A stretch of 64,000 nucleotides of DNA from Litorimonas haliclonae (lineage in GTDB: Bacteria > Pseudomonadota > Alphaproteobacteria > Caulobacterales > Maricaulaceae): the NCBI RefSeq assembly GCF_965138505.1, contig NZ_CBCSCO010000001.1, positions 310,001 through 374,000 on the forward strand, in the 5' to 3' direction. Each line of letters starts with the position of its first letter. Position 1 is the first letter of the stretch. This document shows positions 50,279-59,683 of the stretch, piece after piece. The notes under the pieces were generated by a model. That model saw only the letters and a list, made by a program, of their open reading frames with translations. It was not told the origin of the DNA and made no database searches. The position numbers and the translations under genes were made by a program.

Positions 50279-52174
50279 TTATCGACGCCCAAACAGTCTT
50301 TCAATGTCGGCCAGCTTTAATTCCACATAGGTCGGGCGGCCGTGATTGCACTGGCCGGAATGGGGCGTGGCCTCCATCTGGCGCAGCAGCGAATTCATTT
50401 CCGATCCATTCAGACGACGACCCGCGCGGACGGAGCCGTGGCACGCCATGGTGCCGCAGACATGTTCAAATTTTTCCTTGAGGCTCAATGCTTCGTCATA
50501 TTCGGAAATATCATCGGCGAGGTCACGCAAAAGGCCCTGAACGTCCATCTCGCCGAGCAAGGCCGGGGTTTCGCGTACGGCCACGGCGCCTGCACCAAAG
50601 GGCTCAATATTCAGGCCCATTTCCGCCAGCTCATCCGCGCGCTCCAACAGGCGCGCCGCATCGGTTTCGCCTAATTCCACAATGTCTGGAATAAGAAGCG
50701 CTTGCCGCTCCACGCCCTTGCCGCGCATCGCGTCTTTCATCCGTTCATAGACGAGACGTTCATGGGCGGCATGTTGATCAACAATGACAATGCCGTCCAA
50801 AGTCTGCGCGACGACATAAGTTTCATGAAGCTGCGCGCGCGCCGCGCCGAGCGGTTTCGCCGTGAGGTCTTCCCCCTGCCCCTGCACGGGATAACCTTGT
50901 GGGTTATAGGCTTGCCCCCCTTCGTAAGAGGATGTGCCGTCAAACGCCTCGCCGCCTTCTTCAACCTTTGCGGAAAAACCGTCGACGAGAGGCTGCAAGG
51001 CCGAATCATTCCGATAAGGCGGCTGATAATTGGGCGCGTAACCGCCGCGCTGCGGACTATAATTCCCCTGAAGCGGCATATGGCTCTGCCCGGTCTGAAT
51101 ACGGCCCAAAGCATAGTCACTCACTGTTGTGCTGGCGCGGTGGCCGGCTTCCTGCAAAGCGTGGCGCAAGGATTTGACAATAAGACCGCGCACGAGGCCG
51201 GGGTTACGAAAGCGCACCTCTGTCTTTGCCGGATGAACGTTCACATCAACATGGTCTTGCGGCAGGTCGACATAAAGCGCGACCACCGCATGACGATCCC
51301 GCGCAAGGTAATCCTGATACGCCCCGCGCACGGCCCCGTGCAAGAGTTTGTCGCGCACTGGTCGTCCATTGACGAACAGATATTGATGTTGCGAATTTCC
51401 GCGAGAAAAGGTGGGAAGACCCGCAAACCCCGTCAGCGCAATATCTTCTCTAACCTGATTAATTGGCACAGCATTGGCGCTGAAATCCTCGCCCAGAATG
51501 CCGGCCAGACGCGCCAATCGACCGTCCATACCCTCGCTTTGACCTGCCAATTTAAGCGACACTCGTGATGTTGATCCCAGCGTCATTCCAACGATTGGAT
51601 TGGCCATAGCCAGACGTTTCACTGTGTCGGAAATCGCCATAGCCTCGCTGCGTTCGGATTTTAGAAATTTTAACCGCGCCGGCGTGGCGTAAAACAGATC
51701 GCGCACTTCAACCCGCGTGCCGTGCAATCCGAACCGGGCGGCGGGTTTAGGCGGCGTGACCTTGCCGCCTTCGACGCGCAGATCCCAAGCGCTGTCCGAG
51801 TCCACCGTCTGGCTTAAAAGGGAAAGCCTCGCGACAGATCCGATGGACGGGAGCGCTTCGCCGCGAAACCCCATGGTCGAAATATTCAATAAATCCCAAT
51901 CCCCTTGCGAATTAGGGGAAAGTTTAGAGGTGGCGTGACGTTCAACCGCAATAGGGAGCTCTTCGGAGCTCATGCCGCGCCCGTCATCCGTAATAGAGAT
52001 GAGCGTCCGTCCGCCGTCTTCATAACGGATATCAACCTGACGCGCGCCAGCATCAATTGCGTTTTCGACAAGTTCTTTAATCACGCTAGCCGGGCGCTCA
52101 ATCACCTCCCCGGCCGCTATCCGGTTGACGGTTTCATTGGGCAAGCGGCGAATCGATATTGGCAGAGCGCTCAT
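50279..52174 (-). CDS. mutL: DNA mismatch repair protein MutL
   Basis: A 631-residue mismatch repair ATPase. The N-terminal GHKL part has ERPASVIKELVENAIDAGAR cut here at 20 residues, DDGRGM and MGFRGEALPSI. The linker (~345-440) is long, Pro/Gly/Gln-rich and low in order. The C-terminal domain has VDQHAAHERLVYERM, fitting the DQHA-x2-E-x4-E endonuclease motif, and QCNHGRPTYVEL, so this MutL probably nicks DNA itself, as in bacteria without MutH. Its ATG directly abuts the T tract of a terminator and lacks a ribosome binding site (see finding). Confidence 0.97.
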   Translation of the reverse strand: MSALPISIRRLPNETVNRIAAGEVIERPASVIKELVENAIDAGARQVDIRYEDGGRTLISITDDGRGMSSEELPIAVERHATSKLSPNSQGDWDLLNISTMGFRGEALPSIGSVARLSLLSQTVDSDSAWDLRVEGGKVTPPKPAARFGLHGTRVEVRDLFYATPARLKFLKSERSEAMAISDTVKRLAMANPIVGMTLGSTSRVSLKLAGQSEGMDGRLARLAGILGEDFSANAVPINQVREDIALTGFAGLPTFSRGNSQHQYLFVNGRPVRDKLLHGAVRGAYQDYLARDRHAVVALYVDLPQDHVDVNVHPAKTEVRFRNPGLVRGLIVKSLRHALQEAGHRASTTVSDYALGRIQTGQSHMPLQGNYSPQRGGYAPNYQPPYRNDSALQPLVDGFSAKVEEGGEAFDGTSSYEGGQAYNPQGYPVQGQGEDLTAKPLGAARAQLHETYVVAQTLDGIVIVDQHAAHERLVYERMKDAMRGKGVERQALLIPDIVELGETDAARLLERADELAEMGLNIEPFGAGAVAVRETPALLGEMDVQGLLRDLADDISEYDEALSLKEKFEHVCGTMACHGSVRAGRRLNGSEMNSLLRQMEATPHSGQCNHGRPTYVELKLADIERLFGRR

Positions 52175-52175
52175 T

Positions 52176-52207
52176 AAAAAAGCCTAGCGACTGAGAGGTC
52201 ACTAGGC
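52176..52207 (-). terminator. Rho-independent terminator between the DUF3035 gene and mutL
   Basis: On the minus strand GCCTAG pairs with CTAGGC, with an inner GAC/GTC part, followed by T6. The stem starts 31 bases after the DUF3035 stop codon and its T tract ends one base before the mutL ATG. Confidence 0.8.
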
Positions 52208-52237
52208 CATGATAAGCAGCAGGTTAAGCTGTGGACA

Positions 52238-52780
52238 CTAAAGCCCGGGCAATTTTGGCCCGCCGGGGCGTTTTGAAATCTCGACTTCGCCTCCGCCAGT
52301 CGCGGCATTGACAGATTCGAGGCGCTGCGCTTCGCGTTCTGGATCGAGCGGGACAATTTCGCCTTGATCATTGACCAGCTGTCCATTTTTCCAGAACATA
52401 ATACGGTCAGCAAACCCTTTTGTTTTGCGTTCGACAGAATTCTCTCCATCGATTTTTAATCGAATTTCCTGATCAGCGCGCCCAACATTGGCCTGGCTCA
52501 TCAGTAACGCTTCGCCTTCACTCGGCTCGGCGGCGTCAATATCGCCGATTAGCGCTTCACGGGCGGCGCGTTGGGAGTAATTGTCATCTGCCGAACTTTC
52601 ACCCACACGCGGGGGACGAAGATTATATTCCGGCGGAATAACCAATGGCGCTTTCGTGAGAATGTTAAATTCGTTCGGCGTATCCTTGCGAAGACCTAAG
52701 GCTTTCGACGTCGACGTGCATCCAATCAGGAAAGCCGAAGCGGTCGTTGCGAGAATAATCGGGGCAAAAATGCGGCGCAT
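52238..52780 (-). CDS. DUF3035 family lipoprotein
   Basis: A 180-residue lipoprotein: signal LATTASAFLIGC with lipid Cys21, then LGLRKDTPNEFNILTKAPLV and IPPEYNLRPPRVGE, the hallmark of DUF3035 (a beta-barrel-assembly-linked, alphaproteobacterial family; role not firmly known). The rest is acidic and low in hydrophobics, likely periplasmic and flexible. It is the gene after lspA on the minus strand, and LspA would be needed to process it. A terminator separates it from mutL. Confidence 0.88.
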   Translation of the reverse strand: MRRIFAPIILATTASAFLIGCTSTSKALGLRKDTPNEFNILTKAPLVIPPEYNLRPPRVGESSADDNYSQRAAREALIGDIDAAEPSEGEALLMSQANVGRADQEIRLKIDGENSVERKTKGFADRIMFWKNGQLVNDQGEIVPLDPEREAQRLESVNAATGGGEVEISKRPGGPKLPGL

Positions 52781-52850
52781 ACTGTCCGTCCTTCATCAAT
52801 TTTTTTATCGCCATAGCGTCTATCAAGGCATGCGCCAAGTGACCAAAGGT

Positions 52851-53417
52851 TTATTTCGCAGTTTTTGAGTCATCCCGGGTCAGGAATGCGCCGACAAAGA
52901 GCATCACGACGCCTACCGTGATGGCGCTGTCCGCGATGTTGAACGCATAATTAAAGCCAATATCACTGAAATCAATGAAATCAGTTACAGCCCCAAAAAA
53001 GAGACGATCAATCCCGTTGCCTATGGCGCCGCCAATAACCAGGCCCAACCCCCATTGAGACATCTTATCGCGCGTCTGTCCTAAAACCCAAAATAATAGT
53101 CCGCTCATGCCCAGAGCGAAAATTGTCAGAAGCCAGCGTTTCACCGGCGAATCGCCCTGCAATAACCCCCAACTGATTCCCTGATTGCAGACGAGAGAGA
53201 AATCCATGATGGGACTTAGGTCATAGGCGACGTTCGGCTTTGGATTGATCTCACAAATATTGAGCGGCATTTCAAAGAACCGGATAATGAGATATTTCGT
53301 TAATTGATCGAAAAAAATGATCAATGCCGGCAATAAAACACCAAAGCGCAGCCAAATTTGCTTGCGATTAGGGGCTGGCGCGCCCTCGGAGGCTGGAACG
53401 GGTGTCTTTTTAGTCAT
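52851..53417 (-). CDS. lspA: Lipoprotein signal peptidase II
   Basis: A 188-residue inner-membrane Asp protease that removes signal peptides from prolipoproteins. It has LIIFFDQLTKYLIIRFFE at the first helix, QGISWGLLQGDS, GGAIGNGIDRLFFGAVTDFI and FNIADSAITVG, with both catalytic Asp (GNGIDR and NIADS) in place. About 20 extra hydrophilic residues lie at the N-terminus. Start ATG at 53417; the frame continues to 53453 with no conserved sequence. The 192 bases before it are shared with the divergent autotransporter. Confidence 0.95.
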   Translation of the reverse strand: MTKKTPVPASEGAPAPNRKQIWLRFGVLLPALIIFFDQLTKYLIIRFFEMPLNICEINPKPNVAYDLSPIMDFSLVCNQGISWGLLQGDSPVKRWLLTIFALGMSGLLFWVLGQTRDKMSQWGLGLVIGGAIGNGIDRLFFGAVTDFIDFSDIGFNYAFNIADSAITVGVVMLFVGAFLTRDDSKTAK

Positions 53418-53609
53418 GGCGGCGCAATTGCCACGAAACCGCACAATTGGCAATCACCGACAGAATTATAAGAAACAAGGCTCTGCTTTCGCCTGTAATT
53501 GTAACCAATCTTTCATTGGCGAAGCGCGATGAAGTCGTTAGACAGTTTTCAAAGATGAACCGATAAACGGCTATTTGGGCCGCTTTTCGGCAAGAACGGG
53601 ACTTTGCTC

Positions 53610-56600
53610 ATGTCACTTTTTCACCCTTACTCAGTGAAGACTGCCTCACGCTACCTCGGGGGTGCGTGTAGTGCGGCAATCATTTTGGGGTGGGGTTCGC
53701 TCGCTTTTGCCCAGGTCACTATCGAAGACGACCTGACCGATCCCGTTGATACGGCCACAGCCGGCGCGGACGGTGGACCAAGTGATGTCACTATCACGTC
53801 AACAGGTAGCGTCACCGTCGAAGACGAAGGCCCGGCTGTCACCTTGAATTCGAATAATGACCTCATCAATGAGGGTGAAATCCAGATTTCCGACGTCAAC
53901 GATGCAACAGCTGTTTCGCTTGAAGGCGGCGCGGATAGAAATTTCACGAATAGCGGTTCTATTACCCTCAACGAAGACTTCCCCGCGGAAGATACGAATG
54001 GCGACAATGTGGCCGACGGCCCACGCGCGCAAGGATCTGGCCGGACTGGTATATTGATTTCTGGGGCCTCCCCTTTCGAAGGCAACGTTACTCTTGAAGC
54101 CGGGTCAACTGTAACAGTCGAAGGCAATGATAGCTACGGCGTGAATATTACAGATAATATGATGACCGCCTCTCTGGACGGGAATTTGAGTAATGCAGGC
54201 CAGATATCTTTGATCGGCGACAACGGAGCCGGGGTCAATATCGCAGGCGACGTCACGGGCAACATCACGAATACTGGCTCTGTCTCGGCGCTCGGCGAAG
54301 GTTCAAACGCGTATAACATTAGCGGCGATGTCCAGGGTGGTTTTGTCAATTCCGGATCACTCGGATCCAATGGCTTCCGCCTGACGAGTCGTCCCGGTTT
54401 CCAGGGCAGTGACGGTATCGGCCGGGAAGACCTTACCGCTGACAACCTCCAAGATGCAGGCTCATCTGTGTCTGTTTCCGGCAATATCACAGGCGGCATG
54501 CACTTTGCAGTAGTTCAAGAACCCGTTTTGGATGAAGACGACAACGAAACCGGAGAGTTTCAAACGGTTCGGACGTCAAACGTTACTCATTTCGGCAGCG
54601 CCCCGGCCATCGTTATTGACGGGAACGGCGTCCCGATTTCTATCGGCCGCGTCAGCGCCGTCACAGACCCAACAGACGAAAACTTTGACGAGTCGCTTCA
54701 GTTCGCGTTTGTGAATGAAGGAAGCATCACCTCTCAGGGCTTATTTGACGATTTCGATGCCACTGTCCTGTCAATTCAGGATGCTGAGCTTGAAGGCGGA
54801 TTAAGCAATAGTGGAACCCTGACCGTTTCTGCGTTTAGCGGCACAGGTTTACACACAGTTCCCGGCGTCTCGGCAGGTGACGGGTATGCTCGAGTCATTG
54901 TTTTAGGCGACGGGGCAATCGTTGAGCACATTAATAATACGGGCGTTGTTTCGGCAACGGCGTCGGAACCGGCGGATGAAATTTACGCCGATCAAGCAAA
55001 CCCCATTACCAATACCATTAATTTGCGCGCCACCGCGATTGACATTTCCTCCGCTGCCACCACCGATTCCCTCTATAATAGAGGATCGATCACATCGGTT
55101 CTGGTCGGACGTTCCGGCGAAGCCTTCGCCATACGTGACGCCTCTGGGAGCCTATCAGAAATAACAAATGAAGGCTTGATTTCTGCCACAGGGCGAAATT
55201 CCGATACAACGGGAGTTGCTGAAACTAACTTTACCCTTGTCGCGCTGGATGCTTCTGCCAACACATCAGGATTTACCTATACACAGCAACTTCGTGAAGA
55301 TGACGATCCGGATGACGATATTGATCCCGTTGAACCGCAAACTGTCGGGGATATCCGCCTCGGATCAGGCGATGACCTTATCGTCGCCTCAGCCGGTAGT
55401 ATCACCGGCGACATTGATTTCGGCAGCGGGCAAGACACTCTAACCCTTTCCGGCGGCTCCACTTATACGGGCCTCATAGAATCAGCCGGAGAAGTGACAT
55501 TAAATGTGTCCGAAGGCAGTACGCTGGCTCTGACAGAAGGGCAGCCTCTTTCGGTCGCAAATGCAAGTTTTGACGGAACATCTTCCTTTATCCCGACTTT
55601 GAACGGGGCAACAGGCAGCGCGTCCACTCTCAATGCGAGCGGGACAGTCAGCTTTGGCGAGGGCGCAACAATTTCGCCGCGCTTCAACACCATTACAAAC
55701 AATGCCAGTCAAGACTTCACGATTGCCAATGCTGCGCTTCTGGACATTACCGAAGAAACTCTGAATTCCCTCAATAGCGGGATCGGGGAAAACCAACCTT
55801 TCCTATATAATTTTGATTATAGTCTGGATGGTAGCAATACCTTGATCGTGACGGTTGATCTTCGCGATCCGAATCTGTCCATCGAACAAGGTGGTTTGGG
55901 TCTGGATTCTGCACAAGCCGCCGCCTTCGCCCCTGCGCTTGAGGCTTTTACCGCCAATTCAGAGCTTGGAACGGCAATCGCCAATATTACGAACGGGACT
56001 GAATTTAATCAGGCCTTTAACCAGCTTCTGCCGGAATTCTCTGCAGCCGCGCGTGAATTTGTTCTCGCCAATGTGGACGGCGCGACAGGCGCTGTTGGCT
56101 CGCACCTCGACACGGCCAGACGCTCTCCGGAAAAACCCGGCGGCGCTTGGATTCAGGAATTTGCCTATTTTGCAGACCGGGATTTGGCCGGACTTTCCGA
56201 ACAATATCGCGGCGAAGGATTTGGTTTTACCGGCGGACTTGATACCGCTTTTGGGCCTTTCCACGCCGTCGGGGTGAATTTCGGGTTTGCCAGCACAGAA
56301 ATCGAAGATGTAGTCGGTCAGGATGAGCCGCTGGATGTCATCACCCTACAAACCGGCCTATACGCTGGGTATGCACAGGCGATGGGCAACGGCGAACTTG
56401 GCGTCGAGCTTTACGCAGGTGGCGGGTATAACAAATTCGAACAAGAGCGACGCGTTTTAATCAATAACTTCTTTGGCCGCGCGTCTGCCGATTATAGCGG
56501 TTATCACATTAATGGCTCGGCCCGTTTTGGTTACGATCTTCCTATATCTAGTAGATACTGGATGCGTCCGGCAGTCTCATTTGACTATCTGCGCCTCAGC

Positions 56601-56981
56601 GAAGACGGCTACACGGAAGACGGAACAGAAGGCGTGGCTCTTGACGTAGGCGCGCGAACGACAGACCGCGCGTCTGCCGCCGCAACCATGAATTTTGGCG
56701 CCGAATTCCAAGGCAAGCGTACATGGATCAGACCCTCTGTTCGATTTGGCTATCGTTACGCCTTCCTCAATGACCCGGCTCTGACAGAATTCGGATTTGC
56801 CGGTCTCAATGGACAGCGCACCACTCTGGACTCCTTTGGGTTCCCGGATAGCGGTTTCATTGTCGGGTTCTCTGTCGCCGCCGGATCGGAATATTCTTCC
56901 ATCGGCTTTGATTTAGACAGTGATATCCGCGACGGATTTATCCGCCATACAGGCCGCGTGGTTGTCCGCCTGTTATTCTAA
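53610..56981 (+). CDS. Autotransporter (type Va) with Asn/Gly/Thr-rich passenger
   Basis: A 1123-residue secreted outer-membrane protein. Residues ~1-36 are a long signal peptide (YLGGACSAAIILGWGSLAFA). The passenger (~37-840) is built from short imperfect repeats such as GNLSNAGQISLIGDNGAG and GDVTGNITNTGSVSALG, the pattern of a beta-helix surface protein. The last ~280 residues, from GGAWIQEFAYFADRDLAGLS on, are the autotransporter barrel ending VVVRLLF with the terminal Phe. No protease or lipase active site is visible, so adhesion is a fair guess. I use ATG 53610 rather than the TTG at 53604. Confidence 0.9.
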   Translation: MSLFHPYSVKTASRYLGGACSAAIILGWGSLAFAQVTIEDDLTDPVDTATAGADGGPSDVTITSTGSVTVEDEGPAVTLNSNNDLINEGEIQISDVNDATAVSLEGGADRNFTNSGSITLNEDFPAEDTNGDNVADGPRAQGSGRTGILISGASPFEGNVTLEAGSTVTVEGNDSYGVNITDNMMTASLDGNLSNAGQISLIGDNGAGVNIAGDVTGNITNTGSVSALGEGSNAYNISGDVQGGFVNSGSLGSNGFRLTSRPGFQGSDGIGREDLTADNLQDAGSSVSVSGNITGGMHFAVVQEPVLDEDDNETGEFQTVRTSNVTHFGSAPAIVIDGNGVPISIGRVSAVTDPTDENFDESLQFAFVNEGSITSQGLFDDFDATVLSIQDAELEGGLSNSGTLTVSAFSGTGLHTVPGVSAGDGYARVIVLGDGAIVEHINNTGVVSATASEPADEIYADQANPITNTINLRATAIDISSAATTDSLYNRGSITSVLVGRSGEAFAIRDASGSLSEITNEGLISATGRNSDTTGVAETNFTLVALDASANTSGFTYTQQLREDDDPDDDIDPVEPQTVGDIRLGSGDDLIVASAGSITGDIDFGSGQDTLTLSGGSTYTGLIESAGEVTLNVSEGSTLALTEGQPLSVANASFDGTSSFIPTLNGATGSASTLNASGTVSFGEGATISPRFNTITNNASQDFTIANAALLDITEETLNSLNSGIGENQPFLYNFDYSLDGSNTLIVTVDLRDPNLSIEQGGLGLDSAQAAAFAPALEAFTANSELGTAIANITNGTEFNQAFNQLLPEFSAAAREFVLANVDGATGAVGSHLDTARRSPEKPGGAWIQEFAYFADRDLAGLSEQYRGEGFGFTGGLDTAFGPFHAVGVNFGFASTEIEDVVGQDEPLDVITLQTGLYAGYAQAMGNGELGVELYAGGGYNKFEQERRVLINNFFGRASADYSGYHINGSARFGYDLPISSRYWMRPAVSFDYLRLSEDGYTEDGTEGVALDVGARTTDRASAAATMNFGAEFQGKRTWIRPSVRFGYRYAFLNDPALTEFGFAGLNGQRTTLDSFGFPDSGFIVGFSVAAGSEYSSIGFDLDSDIRDGFIRHTGRVVVRLLF

Positions 56982-56992
56982 GACAGTTATCC

Positions 56993-59584
56993 GTGGAGCG
57001 TCTAAGTCATAGTCCCTATCTTTCGGGATTATGGGAACAACTTGGCGAGCCCACGGAAAGTCTCGAAGCTCTAACGTCTCTGACGCAGAGCGCCGCTTCT
57101 GCAGAAGACCTTCAAAACCTCAAAAACCGTTTCGCTCTTCGCTGGGCAATTGACAATTTTTCCGGCAACATCGATTTTGACGCGCTCGGTAAGTTTCAAA
57201 GCCGTTTTGCTGATGCAACCATAGAGGCGGCCCTTCGTCTTGCGTGGAAAGACACAGCCAAACGATTTAAATTGAAGTCAGAATATCCAAAAGGTTTATT
57301 TGTCTTGGGGCTTGGCAAGCTGGGCGGAGACGATCTCAACTTCTCCTCTGATATTGATCTCATCGGGTTTTACGATTCGGCCGTTCTGCCCGTCCCCGAA
57401 AATATGGGGCAAAACTTTGTCGTAAATCATTGCCTGAAAGGGCTGACGCAAATCCTGTTTCCGCGAAACGCTCCGCAGCATATCTGGCGCGTTGACTGGC
57501 GCCTTCGCCCGGAAAGCTCAGGAACAGGTCTGGCTCTCTCGACATCCAAAGCCGAAAAGTTTTATTTTTTCCGCGCCCTACCCTGGCACCGGCTTGCCTT
57601 GATGAAAGCCCGTATTGTCGCTGGCGACAAAGAGGTCGGAGACACCTTTATCGAAAGCCTAGCCCCGTTTATCTGGCGGCAAAATCTTGATTTCCGCGCT
57701 CTGGATGACCTTGCAGAACTTAAAACCCGCATTAACACCGAACATCCGGGATTGGCGCAGGAACGGCGCGCCGTCGCCCCGATTACCGAAGACGCGAGCG
57801 GATTTAATTTAAAACTGGGTGCAGGCGGCATACGCGAAATTGAATTCCTCGCCAATGCGAGGCAGCTTGTGTGGGGCGGGAAACAGGCTGAATTACAAAC
57901 CACCAACACGCGCCAAGCCCTCCAAGAACTGGCCGCCTTGAACCATCTCAGCCAGAAAGAAGCCGATACCCTTTGCGCTCATTACGCGACTTTACGGCAA
58001 ATAGAAAATGCGGTTCAGATGAGGCTCAATGAGCAAACACACAAAATCCCAAACTCGGAAGAAGATCAGGCAGCACTCCTGGCCTTATTGGATTACGCTA
58101 GTTTCTCCGACCTAAATGAAGAGATTTTCGACATCCGGTGTTTTGTAAATGAGCGCTTTAAAAAACTCTTCGAGGCTGAGACGACTTCCCCAACAACTCC
58201 GCTTGCAACATATCAAACCGAGTTAAGCACTGTCGGAAAGGGCATAGCGGAAAGCTGGTTAAGCGGATTTGACGATCATGGACTCCCGCAATCTCTTAAG
58301 GGCCGCTATCGAGGGCTCGGAAAACGACTCTTAAACCGAGTTATCCTGAGCATTGCCGATACAAATATGGCGTTGATACGCGTAGACGCCTTTTTGCGAT
58401 CCATTTCCAGATCGGCTCAATATTTTGACCTTTTAGAACGGCATGAAGGTTTGTTGGATACGCTGATTACGCCTCTGCTTCACTCTCCGCATATGACGTC
58501 CATTTTGGAACAATCCCCGCATATTATTGATGTCTTCCTGACCCCTCGACAATCCCTCGAAGAGAACGCTCAAACAGTTCTGGCTGAACCAGATTACGGC
58601 CTACGTCTCGATCGTCTGAGGCGTTTTGTGAATGAGCATATCTTTGCCTATTATCACGGGTTTATGGAGAAATCAGATAGTCTGCAACAATTGCAGAAAA
58701 ATCTGACCGCCCTGGCGCAGACGACACTGGAAACCTCCATTACCATTGTAAAAGACGAACTTGAGCTGGACCAAATAAATATGATGGTCTTGGGTCTTGG
58801 TAAAATGGGCACGTCTACCATGGCGCCGAAATCCGATCTGGATCTGGTCTTTATTTTTACCGACGAGACGGACAGTGAGCTAGCCTCCCAAGTTGTTCGG
58901 CGTCTTCGCACGACTTTGACCACACCGCTCAAAGAAGGCATTGCGTATGAGCTGGATATGCGCCTTCGGCCGTCCGGGCGGAGCGGACCTCCGGGCGTCA
59001 AATTCAGCAGTTTTGAAACCCACCACTTAACCCGCGCTCACACTTGGGAACATATTGCGCTGGCCCATGCGAGAGTCGTTGCCGGAAATGAGGCTTTGGG
59101 ACGCGACGTCTCCGACCTCTGCCGCCGCATTCTGACCAAACCGAGAGACGAAACACAATTCCTACAAGACGCTCGGATAATGTGGCAGAGAATAGACGAG
59201 CAACGCATTATTGAAACGCCGCATGATCACTTCAACGCAAAGCTCCGCCCCGGCGGGTTGATGCAGGCCCAATATATCCAGGCCTGCCGAAAGGTGCTCG
59301 GCCAACCCAGCTACCCGCAATTAGAAGAAGCGATTAAATTCTGGCAGTATCAGCAAGTTTGGGAGAGACTACTCGGACTCAAATTAGAGTCTTTTGAAAG
59401 AGTGGCGGATCGGTTTAAAATTGGCGTCTTTAAAGAGAAAGGTGAAAGCCTCAGCCCAATTGAATATGCGGATCGAAGTGAAGTTCACGCCGCTTCAGTC
59501 CTGCGCGCCATGGACGATTTATTTAACGGCATTCCGCCACCGAAAAATGACGATAGCCAAGCTGTGCTGTGGCAATCGACTTAA
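56993..59584 (+). CDS. glnE: Bifunctional glutamine synthetase adenylyltransferase/removing enzyme
   Basis: An 863-residue enzyme that adenylylates and deadenylylates glutamine synthetase in response to PII. Two nucleotidyltransferase domains: the first has GLGKLGGDDLNFSSDIDLIG, the second VLGLGKMGTSTMAPKSDLD, both with the metal-binding Asp pair, each followed by a helical domain (GAGGIREIEFLANARQLVWG; KLRPGGLMQAQYIQACRK). Shorter than the ~950 of E. coli, mostly at the N-terminus. The start is GTG at 56993, 11 bases after the autotransporter stop; no early ATG exists in frame. It is odd that it follows an autotransporter, but strand and spacing allow co-transcription. Confidence 0.95.
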   Translation: MERLSHSPYLSGLWEQLGEPTESLEALTSLTQSAASAEDLQNLKNRFALRWAIDNFSGNIDFDALGKFQSRFADATIEAALRLAWKDTAKRFKLKSEYPKGLFVLGLGKLGGDDLNFSSDIDLIGFYDSAVLPVPENMGQNFVVNHCLKGLTQILFPRNAPQHIWRVDWRLRPESSGTGLALSTSKAEKFYFFRALPWHRLALMKARIVAGDKEVGDTFIESLAPFIWRQNLDFRALDDLAELKTRINTEHPGLAQERRAVAPITEDASGFNLKLGAGGIREIEFLANARQLVWGGKQAELQTTNTRQALQELAALNHLSQKEADTLCAHYATLRQIENAVQMRLNEQTHKIPNSEEDQAALLALLDYASFSDLNEEIFDIRCFVNERFKKLFEAETTSPTTPLATYQTELSTVGKGIAESWLSGFDDHGLPQSLKGRYRGLGKRLLNRVILSIADTNMALIRVDAFLRSISRSAQYFDLLERHEGLLDTLITPLLHSPHMTSILEQSPHIIDVFLTPRQSLEENAQTVLAEPDYGLRLDRLRRFVNEHIFAYYHGFMEKSDSLQQLQKNLTALAQTTLETSITIVKDELELDQINMMVLGLGKMGTSTMAPKSDLDLVFIFTDETDSELASQVVRRLRTTLTTPLKEGIAYELDMRLRPSGRSGPPGVKFSSFETHHLTRAHTWEHIALAHARVVAGNEALGRDVSDLCRRILTKPRDETQFLQDARIMWQRIDEQRIIETPHDHFNAKLRPGGLMQAQYIQACRKVLGQPSYPQLEEAIKFWQYQQVWERLLGLKLESFERVADRFKIGVFKEKGESLSPIEYADRSEVHAASVLRAMDDLFNGIPPPKNDDSQAVLWQST

Positions 59585-59683
59585 TACACAAACCATTTGC
59601 AAAAGCGCTTGCCAGACGGGCCAGAGACTCCATAGTAAGCCTGATTCACCGAATGTTCTGACAGAAATCTCTGACTAAAATTT

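Noticed and set aside
50702..51568. A 288-codon open frame on the plus strand within mutL
   Set aside because: Fully antisense to mutL, basic and low in recognisable structure, no ribosome binding site.
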